Source: Todiramphus chloris collaris
Taxonomy: Eukaryota; Chordata; Aves; Coraciiformes; Alcedinidae
DNA: 64,000 bases
NCBI GenBank assembly: GCA_025345505.1
Contig: JANVCC010000030.1
Location: 2,716,123-2,780,122, forward strand
Direction: 5' to 3'
Part shown: positions 49,511 to 61,845 of the stretch, piece after piece
Layout of the letters: every line of letters starts with the position of its first letter
Position numbering within the stretch: position 1 is the stretch's first letter
Program-made: the position numbers and the translations under genes
The notes under the pieces: model-generated
Databases searched by the model: none
What the model was told of the DNA's origin: nothing
What the model saw: the letters and a program-made list of their open reading frames with translations, nothing else

Positions 49511-50251
49511 TTGCAGTGTTTCTGCCACAACATGAATTGTGATTTATGATCAAAATTTTCATTCTAAAAAGAAATACGAAGAGGCAGAGTCAGTTTAAAG
49601 ATTACCTGCAGAGGAGAAGAAAAGAAACAAACAGGGTGTGCCCTTTTTTCCCCCTCCTGTTGCTCATATATATGAAAAAGTTTGCTCTGATTTTCAAAAC
49701 AGTTTCAAAATACACAGGCTCCTCTTGCTTTTCACATTAGAAATGTGGGCCAGGAAAAGCCTACAGCAGCCAGGAAAACGAGAGATTTTTATCAACTCAG
49801 AAGCAGTTAGAGAGTCAAATTTCACTTCTGTAAGAAAAAATACTAAGGACAAAAAATATTTTGGACAACTGAAGTCCTAGTCTCTTACTTAAAGATAGGA
49901 CCCCCAATGTAGATAAATGAGGTCTTTTTTTCCTGACCCCTAAAAAGACCATAAAAGCTCTGGGATTAGCTAAATCAAATATTCCCCTCTGTCCAAGATA
50001 AGCAAAAATAAATTTAAGAAGATTAAACTTACAAAACTTTCAATGGTTTTTGCACACATGAAGAAAATAATTTTCTCTTTTGTTTTTCTCTTTTCCAAAT
50101 CATATGTGTAATTGCGTTTTAGTTTATATTAGGCATTTCAGCCAACACATCTCAAATTGCCATAATAAAACAACTATAAGAGGTATACTAATATATAAAC
50201 CTAACTCAGTAACCAAAAAGTGCGTTTCCATTGCTAAAAAATAACTGCTTG

Positions 50252-50288
50252 CCCCACTGGTGGTAAAGCACCAGTACAACTGGTGGGG
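50252..50288. other. Competing inverted repeats
   Basis: ACTGGTG (50256-50262) pairs exactly with CACCAGT (50269-50275) around GTAAAG. Alternatively CCCCAC (50252-50257) pairs with GTGGGG (50283-50288). ACTGGTGG also occurs a second time as ACTGGTGGGG at 50279-50288. As RNA the segment could switch between two stems. I have no evidence that it is transcribed. Confidence 0.55.
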
Positions 50289-53200
50289 AAATTCTTCCTT
50301 CCCTGAAGAAAGGAGCACTTTTTGTTTACCCTGAAAAATCTAGTGTACCATAAATTATGGTCCAGAACAGTACAGAGGATGCGAAGAAGACTGATACAAC
50401 ATGGCAGAAGCACTTCTGAAGGCTGGATTGTAATCCTCAGTGTTGCATTGCTATTAAATTTTTATAGTAATACAGGATTAAATAGGGTTTTTCTCTTCTT
50501 TTTTTAAAGAACTTTGCACATCTTTATTCCTAAAACTATCCATGATGTATGAAGTAGGAAGGACTTTTCAAATCTAATCACTATGTTTTTATGACTTTTC
50601 TGATTTATGCATTTCTGTCAGTCTGAGGAATGAAAATGAAGAAATCGCTTCACTTTGATTTCAATTGGGTCCAAGTTAATTTTCATCTTAGGCAACCCTG
50701 TGTTATTGCACAATGGAGTATCTGAGAGACAGAAATCTAAACAATTGTAGTTTAATAAATAGTAATAGGATTGAAAATCCATAAATGTACTCTTATCTTT
50801 TATTTTTATATTGCTTTGATTTACAAAACCTAAAACTTCATCTTGATTTCACCTCGAAATGGTTCCTTAATAAACCACATGTATTTTCTTTCTCAACATT
50901 TTACCAGTGATTTCAGCTACTACAAGAGTAACTCCCAAGCACAAAGTAACCAGTAAGTTACTACAAGTCTGTCTTGATCTGAATACTATTTTCTTAAAAA
51001 TATATAACACGGTTTCTTTCTTCCTGCAGACATAAAATTAAAAAAAGAGAGAGAGATTAAGAAAATCTACATCTGCTTCCTGAAACTGTTAGGTACCAGA
51101 GTTTTTAGCTTTTATACTGCACTTGGAGCAGAATTCTACAGCTATAGGCACCACCATATGCACAAAGACACAGATGTATCCAAGAATGAAGAGTCATATC
51201 AGCAACATATTCAATTTAAAAAGTGGAAACAATTTTAATTGTGGAAACCAATAAAATGTATTCCCAAAGCCTGAAAGATACTATTTCTTCTTTTTATATG
51301 TTTGTTGGGGTTTTTTTTTTTAGTAAAATTATGGCTTTTAATCAATGAGAGTGAGTGTTCTTTCACTATTCACAAAAACGGAGAGCAAGATCACATTAGA
51401 ATCTGGATTACATCAGACTGGCAGCAAGATAAGGTCAATTAGGGATCAGATTTTTTGCCAATTCAGGTCTCTATTTTATTACTGTTAGGAATTACTCTGA
51501 TTCACTAAAAGAGCGCAAACCAATAAAGCAGTTCAATCCCGCCTACCACAGACCATAAAATGAGTATGGACACTGAAAAGCTGTGTTCATAGAAACGCTG
51601 ACATTAATGCAGTTGTCACTGTATGCCACACAATCTAAACATCCTTTAAAAAAAAATTCAGGGCCATTAAGATAACATAGAAAGCTTAAAATTTAAGTAC
51701 AATAATTTTGCTGTATCTGCTGCCAGAACAAATGACACGATGACTCCAGCAAAGACAAAAAAGTCATTTTAAACATCTCTTCTTTGAAGGAGGCATCAGC
51801 TCCAGACAGACACTCTGGATCCAAACCTGAATTTTTGCAAAGAAAAAGGTGAACCCCGGACATGTTGTTAAGGTCCCTTCTACTTTTGGCAAAGTCAGTT
51901 ATCAGGGCCATGAGTTCTTCCTATAAACCCACTAAGCACTTAACATCTGCAGTCAGTGTTTCGGTTGTGTCGCAGGAGCCCTGAACTCTCACACCAAAAG
52001 CAGCTAACAAGTAAGAAGCACTTGCTGTGTGAAGCAACATGTCATCGGGGCCAGGTGCAAACCCAGCAGATCAACAGGAGGTGTGGGCAGCGCTCACAGA
52101 CAGCGAAACTGCATGTTCCCCACTTCTCCGAACTGGAAGCGTGAGAGCTACAAACCAGAGTGCTCCGTGGCTTCAGCCTGTTCAATGCTACAATTCAAAA
52201 GTGAATCTCCAGGCCTCTAGGATTGTTCCCTTGGTTTTTTTTCAGCGTCACATGAACGCCTTACTAAATACACGCAAACATAAAGCTGTACAGGTGACAC
52301 ACTAAAAACATAATTGAAGCTGCTGCTTTCATAAAAGCAATTAGCAGTTGCTCAAGTCGCAATAGACAGCAGCCTCAAGAGGATTGCTGCCCTGGCAGGG
52401 AAGGAACTGCAACTTATATTACAGTCAAATGTTCTGTTCTTTAATGCTGTTTAGTTATAACAGGCAAGTACAAGGTTGCTGATTATGTATTCATTCCCGT
52501 GTATAGCTTTTCAGTGGTCTTTTTGCCCACAGACTTAAGACGTAGACACTGCATTCCCCTATCTTAAAATATTCCCTCTTAAAATTAGTGAAAAGAAAGT
52601 CAGAGCAAATAAGCAAATAAATGCAACTGCAAGTAGAGAAGGCCAACAGCAAAGTTGTCTTAGCTTAGGGTGAAATCACATAACCAAATAAGTATTTGTC
52701 TTGCTCAGAATTCGTACAGTGACTACAATTATGCCTATTTTATAATAACATTATAACCAGACTTACAGGCATTTTACAACCACTTCATACTGCCAAAGCA
52801 ATATCCAGGGGCTTTATGGTCCCTAGGAGTCACTCCTCCAGTGCCAGCAAACTATGGGACAAATCCTGCTCCTGTAACAGTAAATGGCAGCATTACCACT
52901 AGGCAACTCTCTAAACCAATGCCCACCTTGTACTACCCCTGGATAAACCCCATGTTCCACGACTGCTCTCCTTAGGAACGGGCTGAAGTGAGGGCCTCAA
53001 ATACATGTGGATTGAGTCGCTGAATATATTCTGTGGCTCTTCAGTACAACGAATAGCATTTGATCAGAAAATAAGTGATGCTTGAAAACGAGGTCAGAAG
53101 TGATTTAGAGCAGCCCTTTGCACTGACCTGAACAAGGTGAGACAGTGTGACACTCAGACACATTTATTTCTTTATGCTGTGGCTGATTATTCTATCACAG

Positions 53201-54677
53201 GTTATGCCATTTTGTATTCTGTTACTAAAAGTGATCTCCATAGCAGCAGTTGTACCACATGGGACAGCGATGACACTAGCCCACAAAGTGTACCTTGCCA
53301 CACAATGTGTAATACTTCAACAAAGTCACTGGGAAATAACACCAGCAGCTATGGATTTCTGTTAGCTAAATCTGCCCTGTTCACCTCTGGTTATGCTGTG
53401 TTTTTTATATACACTTTTTATGCTCACGCTTTCATGCATCTGAAAATAACATTGTATTTGAAAAGAAAAGGGAGTGGGGAGGGAGAAATTATAATGGTTC
53501 TACATGAGATTAGGGACTGAGTTAAAAAAACAGTGTCAGTGGACATCTGATGCAGCACTTGGCCATCACACTGCTGCTGCCTCTGGGAAGGACACGAATA
53601 CAGGGGCTACTCTCATTGGCCCAAAGAAAGCCTTGTGCTAGGGGCTGAATGTGTCATTAATTCCTCTGAAGGGAATTAATTTCCCATTGTTTCCTATGGC
53701 TTTTGGAAACAGTCACTAACTGGCACACACATGAACTAGCCATGAAGGAGAGAGAGAGCAGTTCCATCACGTCGGTCTCCATTTGAAGCACACACTTGCC
53801 TCTGCCACCCATCGAGTTAAATGATTATATTTAGGAGCTGAAAGAGCACCACTAAGACGCTGAGTGGTAAACACACAAATCAGGTCAATCCTTTTGCTTT
53901 CCTTGTAATCCCTGTATGTTATTTGTTACTGGCTTCTACTGCTGCCTCTTTCTCCTCTTCGGGTACCCCGTGCACACATCCAAGCACTCTTGCTCTCCTT
54001 CGCACCATCTATTACGGCAGTCCCTTCTCAGCAAAACTCCTGCATCCTGCACTACTTTACTACAACCACTGGCTTTATATCTTCACCTCTGTTGTCTGTT
54101 CTTCACTGTAAATTCTCCAGAGCGGAGAACTTGTTTTCTCCAAGTTTGTACTAAAGCCTGCAAATTTACAGCGCTCTAGGAATGTTTGATAACAGCACAT
54201 AAATAATTAATAAAAGCTGCAGCAACCCTTTCTTTTTCCCTATTTGGAGGCAGTAAGGCAGCAAGGCAAGTGGGAGGTAGAAAATTTTTCATGGGCTAAG
54301 ATAAGATGTGATTCTCACCCCTATGGGGGGTAACTGACTGACAAACACTTGCACTTAAGAAAGATCACGATGAAGTTGTGCAGGAATTAAAGACAGGAAG
54401 CATTGATTCAGCTACGTGAACCACAAAAGTGGCCCAGGAGCATCATAAACAGCCCAGACAAAAAAAATAAACATGCAATAAAAAGAATGGGCTGTTTTAA
54501 TTTCAGCTCCACAATGGTACGCAGCCTTTCTCCCTCTGTTTGAGTGACTTTGCAGAAGCCCACTCTTTTGTCTGAGCTTTTCCATCTTTAATGGAAAGGC
54601 AAAAATTAAAGGATATAGTGTCAAAGGAATAGCTCATGATTTTGTAGCCATAAAGTGGTAGTAAATATTTCTAAAGT

Positions 54678-54693
54678 GGGGGGGGGGGGGGGG
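54678..54693. repeat. 16-base G homopolymer
   Basis: Sixteen G residues are followed by AGGGAAAGGAGG, extending the purine-rich strand to about 54708. G-quadruplex potential on the plus strand. It accounts for the Pro-rich end of the minus-strand open frame at 54634-54909. Confidence 0.9.
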
Positions 54694-56054
54694 AGGGAAA
54701 GGAGGTGGAAATATGAGAGAAATCAGACACAGTAATACACCGAGAGCAGGAAACACAAAGTACAGAAAAGGGTAAAAGAGATCTGTTCTTATAGGAGAGG
54801 CTATGATCCAAGATAGGTATGAAATTATTTCAAGAACATAAGAATAGCAGAAAACAGAAAAAAAAAGGGAAAGGATATTTATGCATCTCAGGAAAAATCT
54901 ATGAAACATTCAAACCCCCTGACTCTGCCTCTGAGCTTCTGTCTGTTCACCTTCTAGAGATGGGAATTTGGGCCTGGTCTTATGAAACTTCATGACTGAC
55001 TTTTATGTGGCAACAAGTTTACCCACTGAGTGCAAATGGGTACAGGTGCTTTCCAGTGGGGCACAATGGAAAGGACTTTATGGAGTTCTGTGCCTTCAAA
55101 ATAATCGATACTGTAATCCTGATGCATATGTCACCTTTGCCACTAAATATCCTAGTTTATGAAGGCAATCAAGTACTTTGGCTCCAAAGAGTAGTAACTG
55201 CGCTCAAAGAAATTTGAACCTGAAAAGCGAAGGGACAAAACCAGAGGCCACTATGTCTAGCACTGAATGTATAATCAGCCAAAACATCATAAAAACACAG
55301 CAAAAAAGGGCAGTAAATTATTTGATTTTAGTGCAGTGAAGTCTTCAAAATTAGTCCTCTTTTAGAACAGAGTAATAATGACTAGCTTCTGAATAGATAT
55401 TGGCACAGCGGGGCACACAAAGGCTCTGATTAGCTGCCATACGATGGAATATTTAGTTAATATTTGTTCCATTTTGGTGTTAAATTCTGACCGTTCCTCT
55501 TTGACTTTAATTGGTCAAAATCCAAACCTTTCTAATTTATTTAACACCATATAACTGTTTCTAAATTGACAGAATGTCACGTCACATGCTCCCAATGAAG
55601 ACGGAGAAAAGGATACTTCAGTTTTTTCTGTCACTTTTTCAACTTTGGTGAATTCTGAAGTAGCAAGCAACATTCCCAACAGGTGCAACGTTGCTTGCGA
55701 TGCAACAGCTCTTGAACTAGTTTTAGGGAAATTAAAAACACAGACCATGAATTACGTTATGTCAAACCTGCTTTGGATGTCCTTCACCATCACTGAAAGA
55801 AAATGCAGGTGCAGTTGCAAACAGGCAAAAAACCACCAGTATTCCATAAAAAAATTATCTGATACAGTCTTGCTCTCGTTTTTGATATTAGACAAAATCA
55901 ACAGAAGCTTCTTTGTTAACTCCTAAGCCAGTGATAACCCCGCAGTTTTTTCACCTCTTTTCATTTACAGTTAATAATATGGGAAAATATTCCATCACAT
56001 GGCAGAGCTCTAGCTGCTGTTGTAATACTGTATGAGAGCCTCCTCACGGATTGA

Positions 56055-56250
56055 TTTACATCCACAAGTCCTCTTCCAAGAGCCTCCTTCCCAAATTAAA
56101 CATGCTAATGATTTTCTATGCAAAATTTAACAACCTAATAGGCTGAACAAGTCAAATGAAAATACGCTAATTGTTGCCTTTGATATATACTATTCTGCCA
56201 ATTCTCTCATGAAAACAGCGTATTAGCATTAGCTGGAGTACTTACTAAAA
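56055..56250. promoter_or_regulatory. Candidate enhancer-like stretch with POU-type sites
   Basis: ATGCTAAT occurs at 56102-56109 and, on the opposite strand, as ATTAGCAT at 56222-56229. ATGCAAAA, one base from the octamer, lies at 56118-56125. GCTAATTG near 56167 adds a homeodomain core. The mixture of POU and homeodomain-like cores without simple repeats resembles developmental enhancers. Conservation was not tested. Confidence 0.25.
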
Positions 56251-59200
56251 TTAATAAAGAAAAGCTCATATATATACACACACATGTTAAGAGAATAACA
56301 CTACAGGCTGTAGAAAACACAACTTCAAAGCTTAGGACCAACACAAATGGCTGTTACACACTGGAAAACCATTTTCACAGGAGCCCAGAAAACAAACTAC
56401 CAAAGGATGAATCACAAACCTTTATCTGAATTAGCTACTGTTGCTTCATAGCACTGGGTTTATTCAATAAAAGTAGTCAAAATGAGATTCCACAGTCATA
56501 ATAATAAATACAGAATGAGATGAGAGATAATAAAAGGCTGGCGAGAGAGCAGAAGGCTTCCCACCTAACCCCAGAGATCTGAAATAAGCTTCCCCACGAA
56601 ACTGCCCAATTGCTTTATAAAGTAAGATTTCCACACGTATGTATTTTTTTCACCCCGACTACAAGCAATAATGTGTTTTAGCCTATGTCCAGCATCACAG
56701 AGAGAGCTTTACTGTCAAAATTGGTTTATTCTGTTCTCCAGCCCAGTTCTGAATGGGAGGTTTGGTGCCACTGGGGTCTTAACACATGTAAAAAAAAAAC
56801 AGAGGCAAACAAACAATAAGAGAGTATATTCTCTGAAGACATACAGTGACACAAGATTACTTTCTATTCCTTTGTCTTTAAGAGTTTGCTTATAATGATT
56901 TGATAATCTAATCTAATTGATCTCTCCAAGTATTTCTATGGCTCTAATCACTGTAGTATCTGATTAGTGGAACAGATCCATACTTTATCTCCAGATTTAA
57001 TAACTAAATCTATACTTGAAATAGAGTCACACAAGTTCAACAGAGGGAGAGGGCCAGATGCTGCTTAGCCAGGGGAGGAGGGAAGGAATGGGAAAAGGAC
57101 AGTGAGGTCTACAATGACTGGAAAGGGACATTTGGCTTTGTGTCAAATCATACCTCTGCAACCAAGCTCCATTTAAGCAGCACATTTCTGGGGTTACAGA
57201 ACTAAAGCAGGACTGTGACATAACTAATGGGGGCAGAACCAAAAATGAGCTACTGTCTATGGCCTGCTCTCCTTCAAACTGTCTTCTTTGCAAGCATAAA
57301 GTAAATGTAATTATTATTATCGTTTCTTTGTTCTCTTCCAGGCTAGCACTTCATCAGCCTGAAAATTATGACATTTCCTGAATGTGTTTCAATGGCTTCT
57401 TAACCTTTCTAGTTCCTGAGTGCCGGTACCATGTCACAGTGCACTTAGAGATTTCAGCCGTGAAGAGGTTAACACCCAAAACTGATAATAGTAACAACAG
57501 TATTCACTGAGCCAGATAATCACTCACACAGAACTTCAATCCAAAGTCACTTAAACTCCAGAAAAAAACACTGTACTTCTTTAAGGAAGTGACAGCATTT
57601 AGAAGACTATTCATAATTCAAACAAAGGCCAAAATCCAACTTACTGCTGAGTTTTATCTATTTTTAATCAAGCAATATTAAGGGCTAGCTTTTGCTCTAC
57701 CTTAGGTCAAGCCTATCTTGTGACAGGTCCTCTAAAGCACACCCAGGTGCTGGACAGAGAGAGTTGACATCCAGACCACTTACACAGTGCAAATACCAAG
57801 CATGGAATGAACATGGAGCATTTCTGGTAAATTCTTTGTTTCTTCCTCTCTCGTTTGACTGCTGCTCGTTTGTTGTGCTGATACTCAGCCAAGCTAGCTT
57901 GTAGTTGAGTATGTCAAAGCTCTGGGCAGAAAAACAGCAACTAATATACGTTAGCAAACTCTGGAGAGAAAAACAGTTTCTGCCACTAAAAACTGCAGGG
58001 TTGAATTGTGCACTGCCTTCTTCTTGGTCTTATTTCGCCTAAAGGGAAAGAGCCTTTTATTCCTGTTCCTCTGCTTGGTTTGCACACTGCCTGGCAGCGT
58101 ACACCTGCTTCAACGTGCGCATCAGGAGCCGCCTTTGCTGTCAGACTTGACTGCTGCTTCCAGCTCATCTTCCGTCTCCCAGCTCACCTCTGCAAGCCAA
58201 CGGCCCTCTCACGCCCAAGCACATTTCGGCAGCCATCTTTCAAAGATGTCAGGAAAAGAGACAAAACCGGGCTGTCAAAAACACATGACCATTCTGCAGT
58301 TCAAGGGGCAATGTTCTCATTCACAGGTGAGCGGCACGGAATGCAACGCACGCAAAAGGGGACGTGAGGCATTTCTGCTAACAGGCCCAGATCCAGGATG
58401 GGGTGGACTTTTACTGTGACCTCTTCAGCAATCATCTGTGTCTCTGTAAAACTCAAGTACCCATTGCCCATGATCTGGTATCATAATGTGCTTTTGGCCA
58501 GGTAATACCTTCAGTACTTGAACTGCACACTGCGACACTGCAACAATTGCCAGTTAATCAAGGGTTTCACGGCACTTAAAGAAAAGACGATGCATCTTTT
58601 GTTTCTTCCTTTATGTGAGACTTCAGCTGTGGAGACTTCATCTAAAAGAGACTGCAGGTGCTTCAGCTCTTTAGTACAGCAATTATTTTTTGTTTCAAAA
58701 GTTATTGCTTCCAGAAAAAGTAATCCAGTTGTCATTAACGAACGGCTCAGTTAATGACTGAGAAGTGTGGAGAACAAAACTCAGCTCTCTTTCCTGTTCC
58801 ACATAGCACAGCTGTTAATTGATTCACAGGGAGAGCTCCTTCATCTGAGTGCAGAATCATAAAGAAACAGGGAAAGGACGAGGATGTTAAAATGTAGATG
58901 ACTTCTTGTGAAATTTCCACAAACAAACCTGCCTCTACAACAGCCATATACAGCAATATTTCATGGATTGCAAGTGCTACGTAGACCACGGGCCACTATG
59001 GTTAAAGAAAGCAGTCTGGGAGTTGGTAAATGTGCGAAAGCTTCTGTTTGGCTCACGTAAGTATTTTAGAACTGGTCTTCAGCAGCCAAGCTCAGATTAA
59101 AAAAGAAAAATCCAAATTCTTTTTGGCAGTTCAAAATAAATATAAAAACATATGCAGCAATAATAATTTTGCAATCAAGTAAGACATATTGTCCTAACTT

Positions 59201-61017
59201 TCCTTTGAGCTTTCAAATCTGTTATGACTGTACACACATACACTTATACATAGATAAATGTATGTTTCGTATTCCCTCTGGCTCCACCTTGTTAAAACTA
59301 TTGCCCTGCAAATGAGGATTCTCAGAGACTAAATTCTCCTTGGTTCAGCTAGGTCCCTCAGGTGTATGGTATGTTTGCCTGTTCACTATGTTAAAATTAA
59401 TATATTAAAGACTGAGAAGGAGAGAGTAGTGTTGGCAGAAAGTAAAACAATCCCTGCCAGGGCACAGGAAGGGAACTTGACACCAACAATGGCGCTCAGC
59501 TCCTGGTTAAAGGGCAGCACATCCTAAAGAAAGCACTACAACTACTTGAGCAAATCGGTTCTTGTGCTGGCTGCCTCAGCAACAAACCTTGAGACGAGAT
59601 GGTACAAACAGGAAGGCCTTCTCCAGCCCATGGATGGTTGGTCCTTCTTTGGACTGGGGCACTGTAAGACACTATTGCTACCTCCAGGATCTCCTGTCTT
59701 TTGGAGCTTTGTTTCCATTCTTTTGTGGAATGTTAAAATTCTGCATTAGAGTAGACCCTGCAAACCCTCCTTAAGCAGGTTTGAGCAAAAATGAGATGAT
59801 GGGAATTACGTGAATTAAACAGAAGGTTTCTCTAACCTGCCTGGAATGCATCTGAAGTTAACTGGGAAGAATGTGCATAAGTCATTCCCCTAACAAAACT
59901 GGGAGCAAGGACTGGAGGAGGAGCCCCAGCTGGTAGGTGGGAGGTAAGCAGCAGGGTGCAGGAGAAATGGGAGGCCCTCCAGCTGGTTTGTACACAGCTC
60001 CAGTATACCCAGAGACTCAGCCCAACAGTGAAGTGCTGCCTTTAGAAGCAAAACTGAGGCAGATGTCATGGTAAGGGTATCTACATGGTTGCCAGTCATG
60101 CCATAGGTACACTGTTCTACATCCATCACTTAAGAACACACTACATTAGATGTTAAAAACCCCTGGAATTATAAAATAAGCCTAAAAATTATATATGCCT
60201 AACTGCCGTTTTCAATGACTTTTAAAAATTAACCGAAGTGAGAGAAGATAGATCATCTGTACACTACAGAAGGTTGACATGAAAGAGGATGAGAAATCTG
60301 TGATCCTGAGATTTCGGTAGATTCTGGCATATGTTATCCTGGCTCATCATTTCCACCCACTCCAGAGGAGAGAGAGGGTGATGGCTCCATAGGGTTCCTC
60401 TGTATCCACTCTGCTTAGCCTACCATCCTCTGCTTGGAGCATCAGACGCGGATGCATTTTCTCTTTCCCCAACACGTGCAGCTGCACTATTTGGACACTC
60501 CGGTATATAAGCAGATCACTGAAACGCAGCACATAATAAAACCCTCTTTATATTTAGTTGAGCTTTTTCATCATCTTGAACCAACTGTTGCATAGGTTTT
60601 TCCCTCCACATAGAAGAAGGATGTCTAAGTACAGACTGTGCTTGCACATAGATCCCATTTGCTCTGGGCTGAACCTTCTAGAAAGATTCAACAAGCTGTG
60701 AAATCTTGTTCTTACACAATGCACCCGTACACAATGCACTTCCATTAATAATCCGTGGACAGTTTTTAGGTGTAAGAATATAGAGAACAGTAAGTAAAGA
60801 GGGAAAGGCAATAGAGACAAATCCTTTTCCATGAGCTCTGTGAAATCTTTTCTCAAAATAACTTTGGAGGGGTTTTACTGCCAGTTCATAATGGGGATGA
60901 ATCACTTTTGATATTTCTGATAAAACAATATTCAAAACTTCAAAATCACTTCCAATTCATTTATGCCACCATTTAATTAGGGCTTCTGCAACATGTTACA
61001 AGGACGTCATTATCCCC

Positions 61018-61125
61018 TATAATTGTATAATAATTACAATTTTTAATGAAATAATTGCAAGTACACTAGATGTGTAGATATAATTACGGTAATTACATAA
61101 ATACCTGATTTTCAGCTAATAATTA
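61018..61125. promoter_or_regulatory. Dense TAATT/AATTA motif cluster
   Basis: Within about 108 bases there are many homeodomain-type cores: TAATTG, AATTAC, TTAATGA, ATAATTGC, TAATTACGGTAATTAC and TAATAATTAA. GTAATTAC is itself palindromic, and TAATTAC occurs as a direct repeat nine bases apart. The cluster ends 130 bases before the minus-strand CR1. Strong AT-richness makes such cores frequent, so this is only a candidate. Confidence 0.25.
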
Positions 61126-61254
61126 AAGAAGGCCTTTACAAAAAAGGGTGAAATTTAACAAATGGAAGCTTTCCAGAAAACAAACACAAATAATAAATGG
61201 TTGTCTCTCTCCTATAGATTTCACCTTACTAGATTATTTCTTTCTACACGGAAA

Positions 61255-61821
61255 CATAGACTCACAGAATGGTAGGGGTTGGAAGAGACCTCTGGACTTC
61301 ACTGAGTCCAACCCTCCTGCCAAGCAGGATCACCCAGGGCAGGCCACACAGGAACAGATCCAGGTGGGACAGAGAAGGAGACTCCACAACCTCCCTGGGC
61401 AGTCCATTCCAGGCTCTGTCACTCTCACAGTGAAGTTTTTCTTCATGTTGAGGTGGAACTTCTTGCATTTCAGCTTGTGACCATTACCTCTCATCCTATC
61501 ACAGGGCACCACTGAAAAGAGACTGGCCCCTTCTACTTAACACCCACCCTTCAGATATTTGTAAACATTCATAAGATCCCCTCTCAGTCTTCTCTTCTCC
61601 AGGCTAAACAGCCCCAGGGCTCTCAGCCTTTCCTCATAAGAGAGGTGTTCCAGTTCTTTAATCATCTTCATTGCTCTTCGTTGGACTCTCTCTAGTATTT
61701 CCCTGTCCCTCTTGACCTGGGGAGACCAGAACTGAACACAATACTCCAGATGTGATCTCACTAGTGCAGAGTAGAGGGGAAGGAGAACCTCCCTTGACCT
61801 GCTGGCCACACTCTTCTTACA
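61255..61821 (-). mobile_element. CR1 LINE, 5'-truncated 3' end
   Basis: On the plus strand this starts with CATAGACTCACAGAATGG, the inverted terminal octamers, followed by GGGTTGGAAGAGACCTCTGG and GAGTCCAACCC. It runs to about 61821, where homology reaches the segment encoding SVASRSREV. Read on the minus strand it contains the end of the reverse-transcriptase region, the C-terminal tail (NGLPREVVESPSL) and the 3' UTR. A short deletion (about 14 bp) seems to be present near 61360, where AGGTGGGACAGAGAAGG lacks the usual TTTTGAATGTCTCC. Same orientation and similar extent as the copy at 13-572, 61 kb away. Confidence 0.95.
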
Positions 61822-61845
61822 TACTATATATGTGATTTTCCACAT
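61537..61845 (-). pseudogene. CR1 ORF2 fragment, broken
   Basis: A 102-codon frame encodes [38 protein letters not shown] and [19 protein letters not shown], the part of CR1 ORF2 just after the catalytic core. It ends at a premature TAA at 61537-61539. Homology continues in the same frame downstream (GHKLKCKKFHLNMKKN, within 61330-61512). It then shifts frame near 61413, because NGLPREVVESPSL is read from the frame at 61262-61468. So at least one stop and one frameshift break it. About 24 bases beyond 61821 are probably host flank that happens to stay open. Confidence 0.9.

Larger units (their letters stand above)
47759..61017. other. Unique AT-rich sequence, no gene seen
   Basis: No coding gene, RNA gene or young mobile element is recognisable over 13 kb. 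Simple tracts include AG repeats at 51040-51056, G16 at 54678-54693 and TA/CA at 56267-56285. A pyrimidine-rich stretch lies at about 53885-54125. Motif-dense stretches are at 49330-49510 and 56055-56250. Open frames reach at most about 137 codons (58006-58419 plus), overlap each other in several frames and show no recognisable family. Confidence 0.5.

Noticed and set aside
58006..58419. 137-codon plus-strand open frame with a hydrophobic start
   Set aside because: A second plus-strand frame (58008-58367) and a minus-strand frame (57986-58168) overlap it. It looks like a signal peptide start only superficially, and no family is recognised.
13..61821. The two minus-strand CR1 copies as ends of a large duplication or composite element
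   Set aside because: They are ordinary members of an abundant family at different positions, with different internal lesions and unrelated flanks. Same orientation 61 kb apart is expected by chance.
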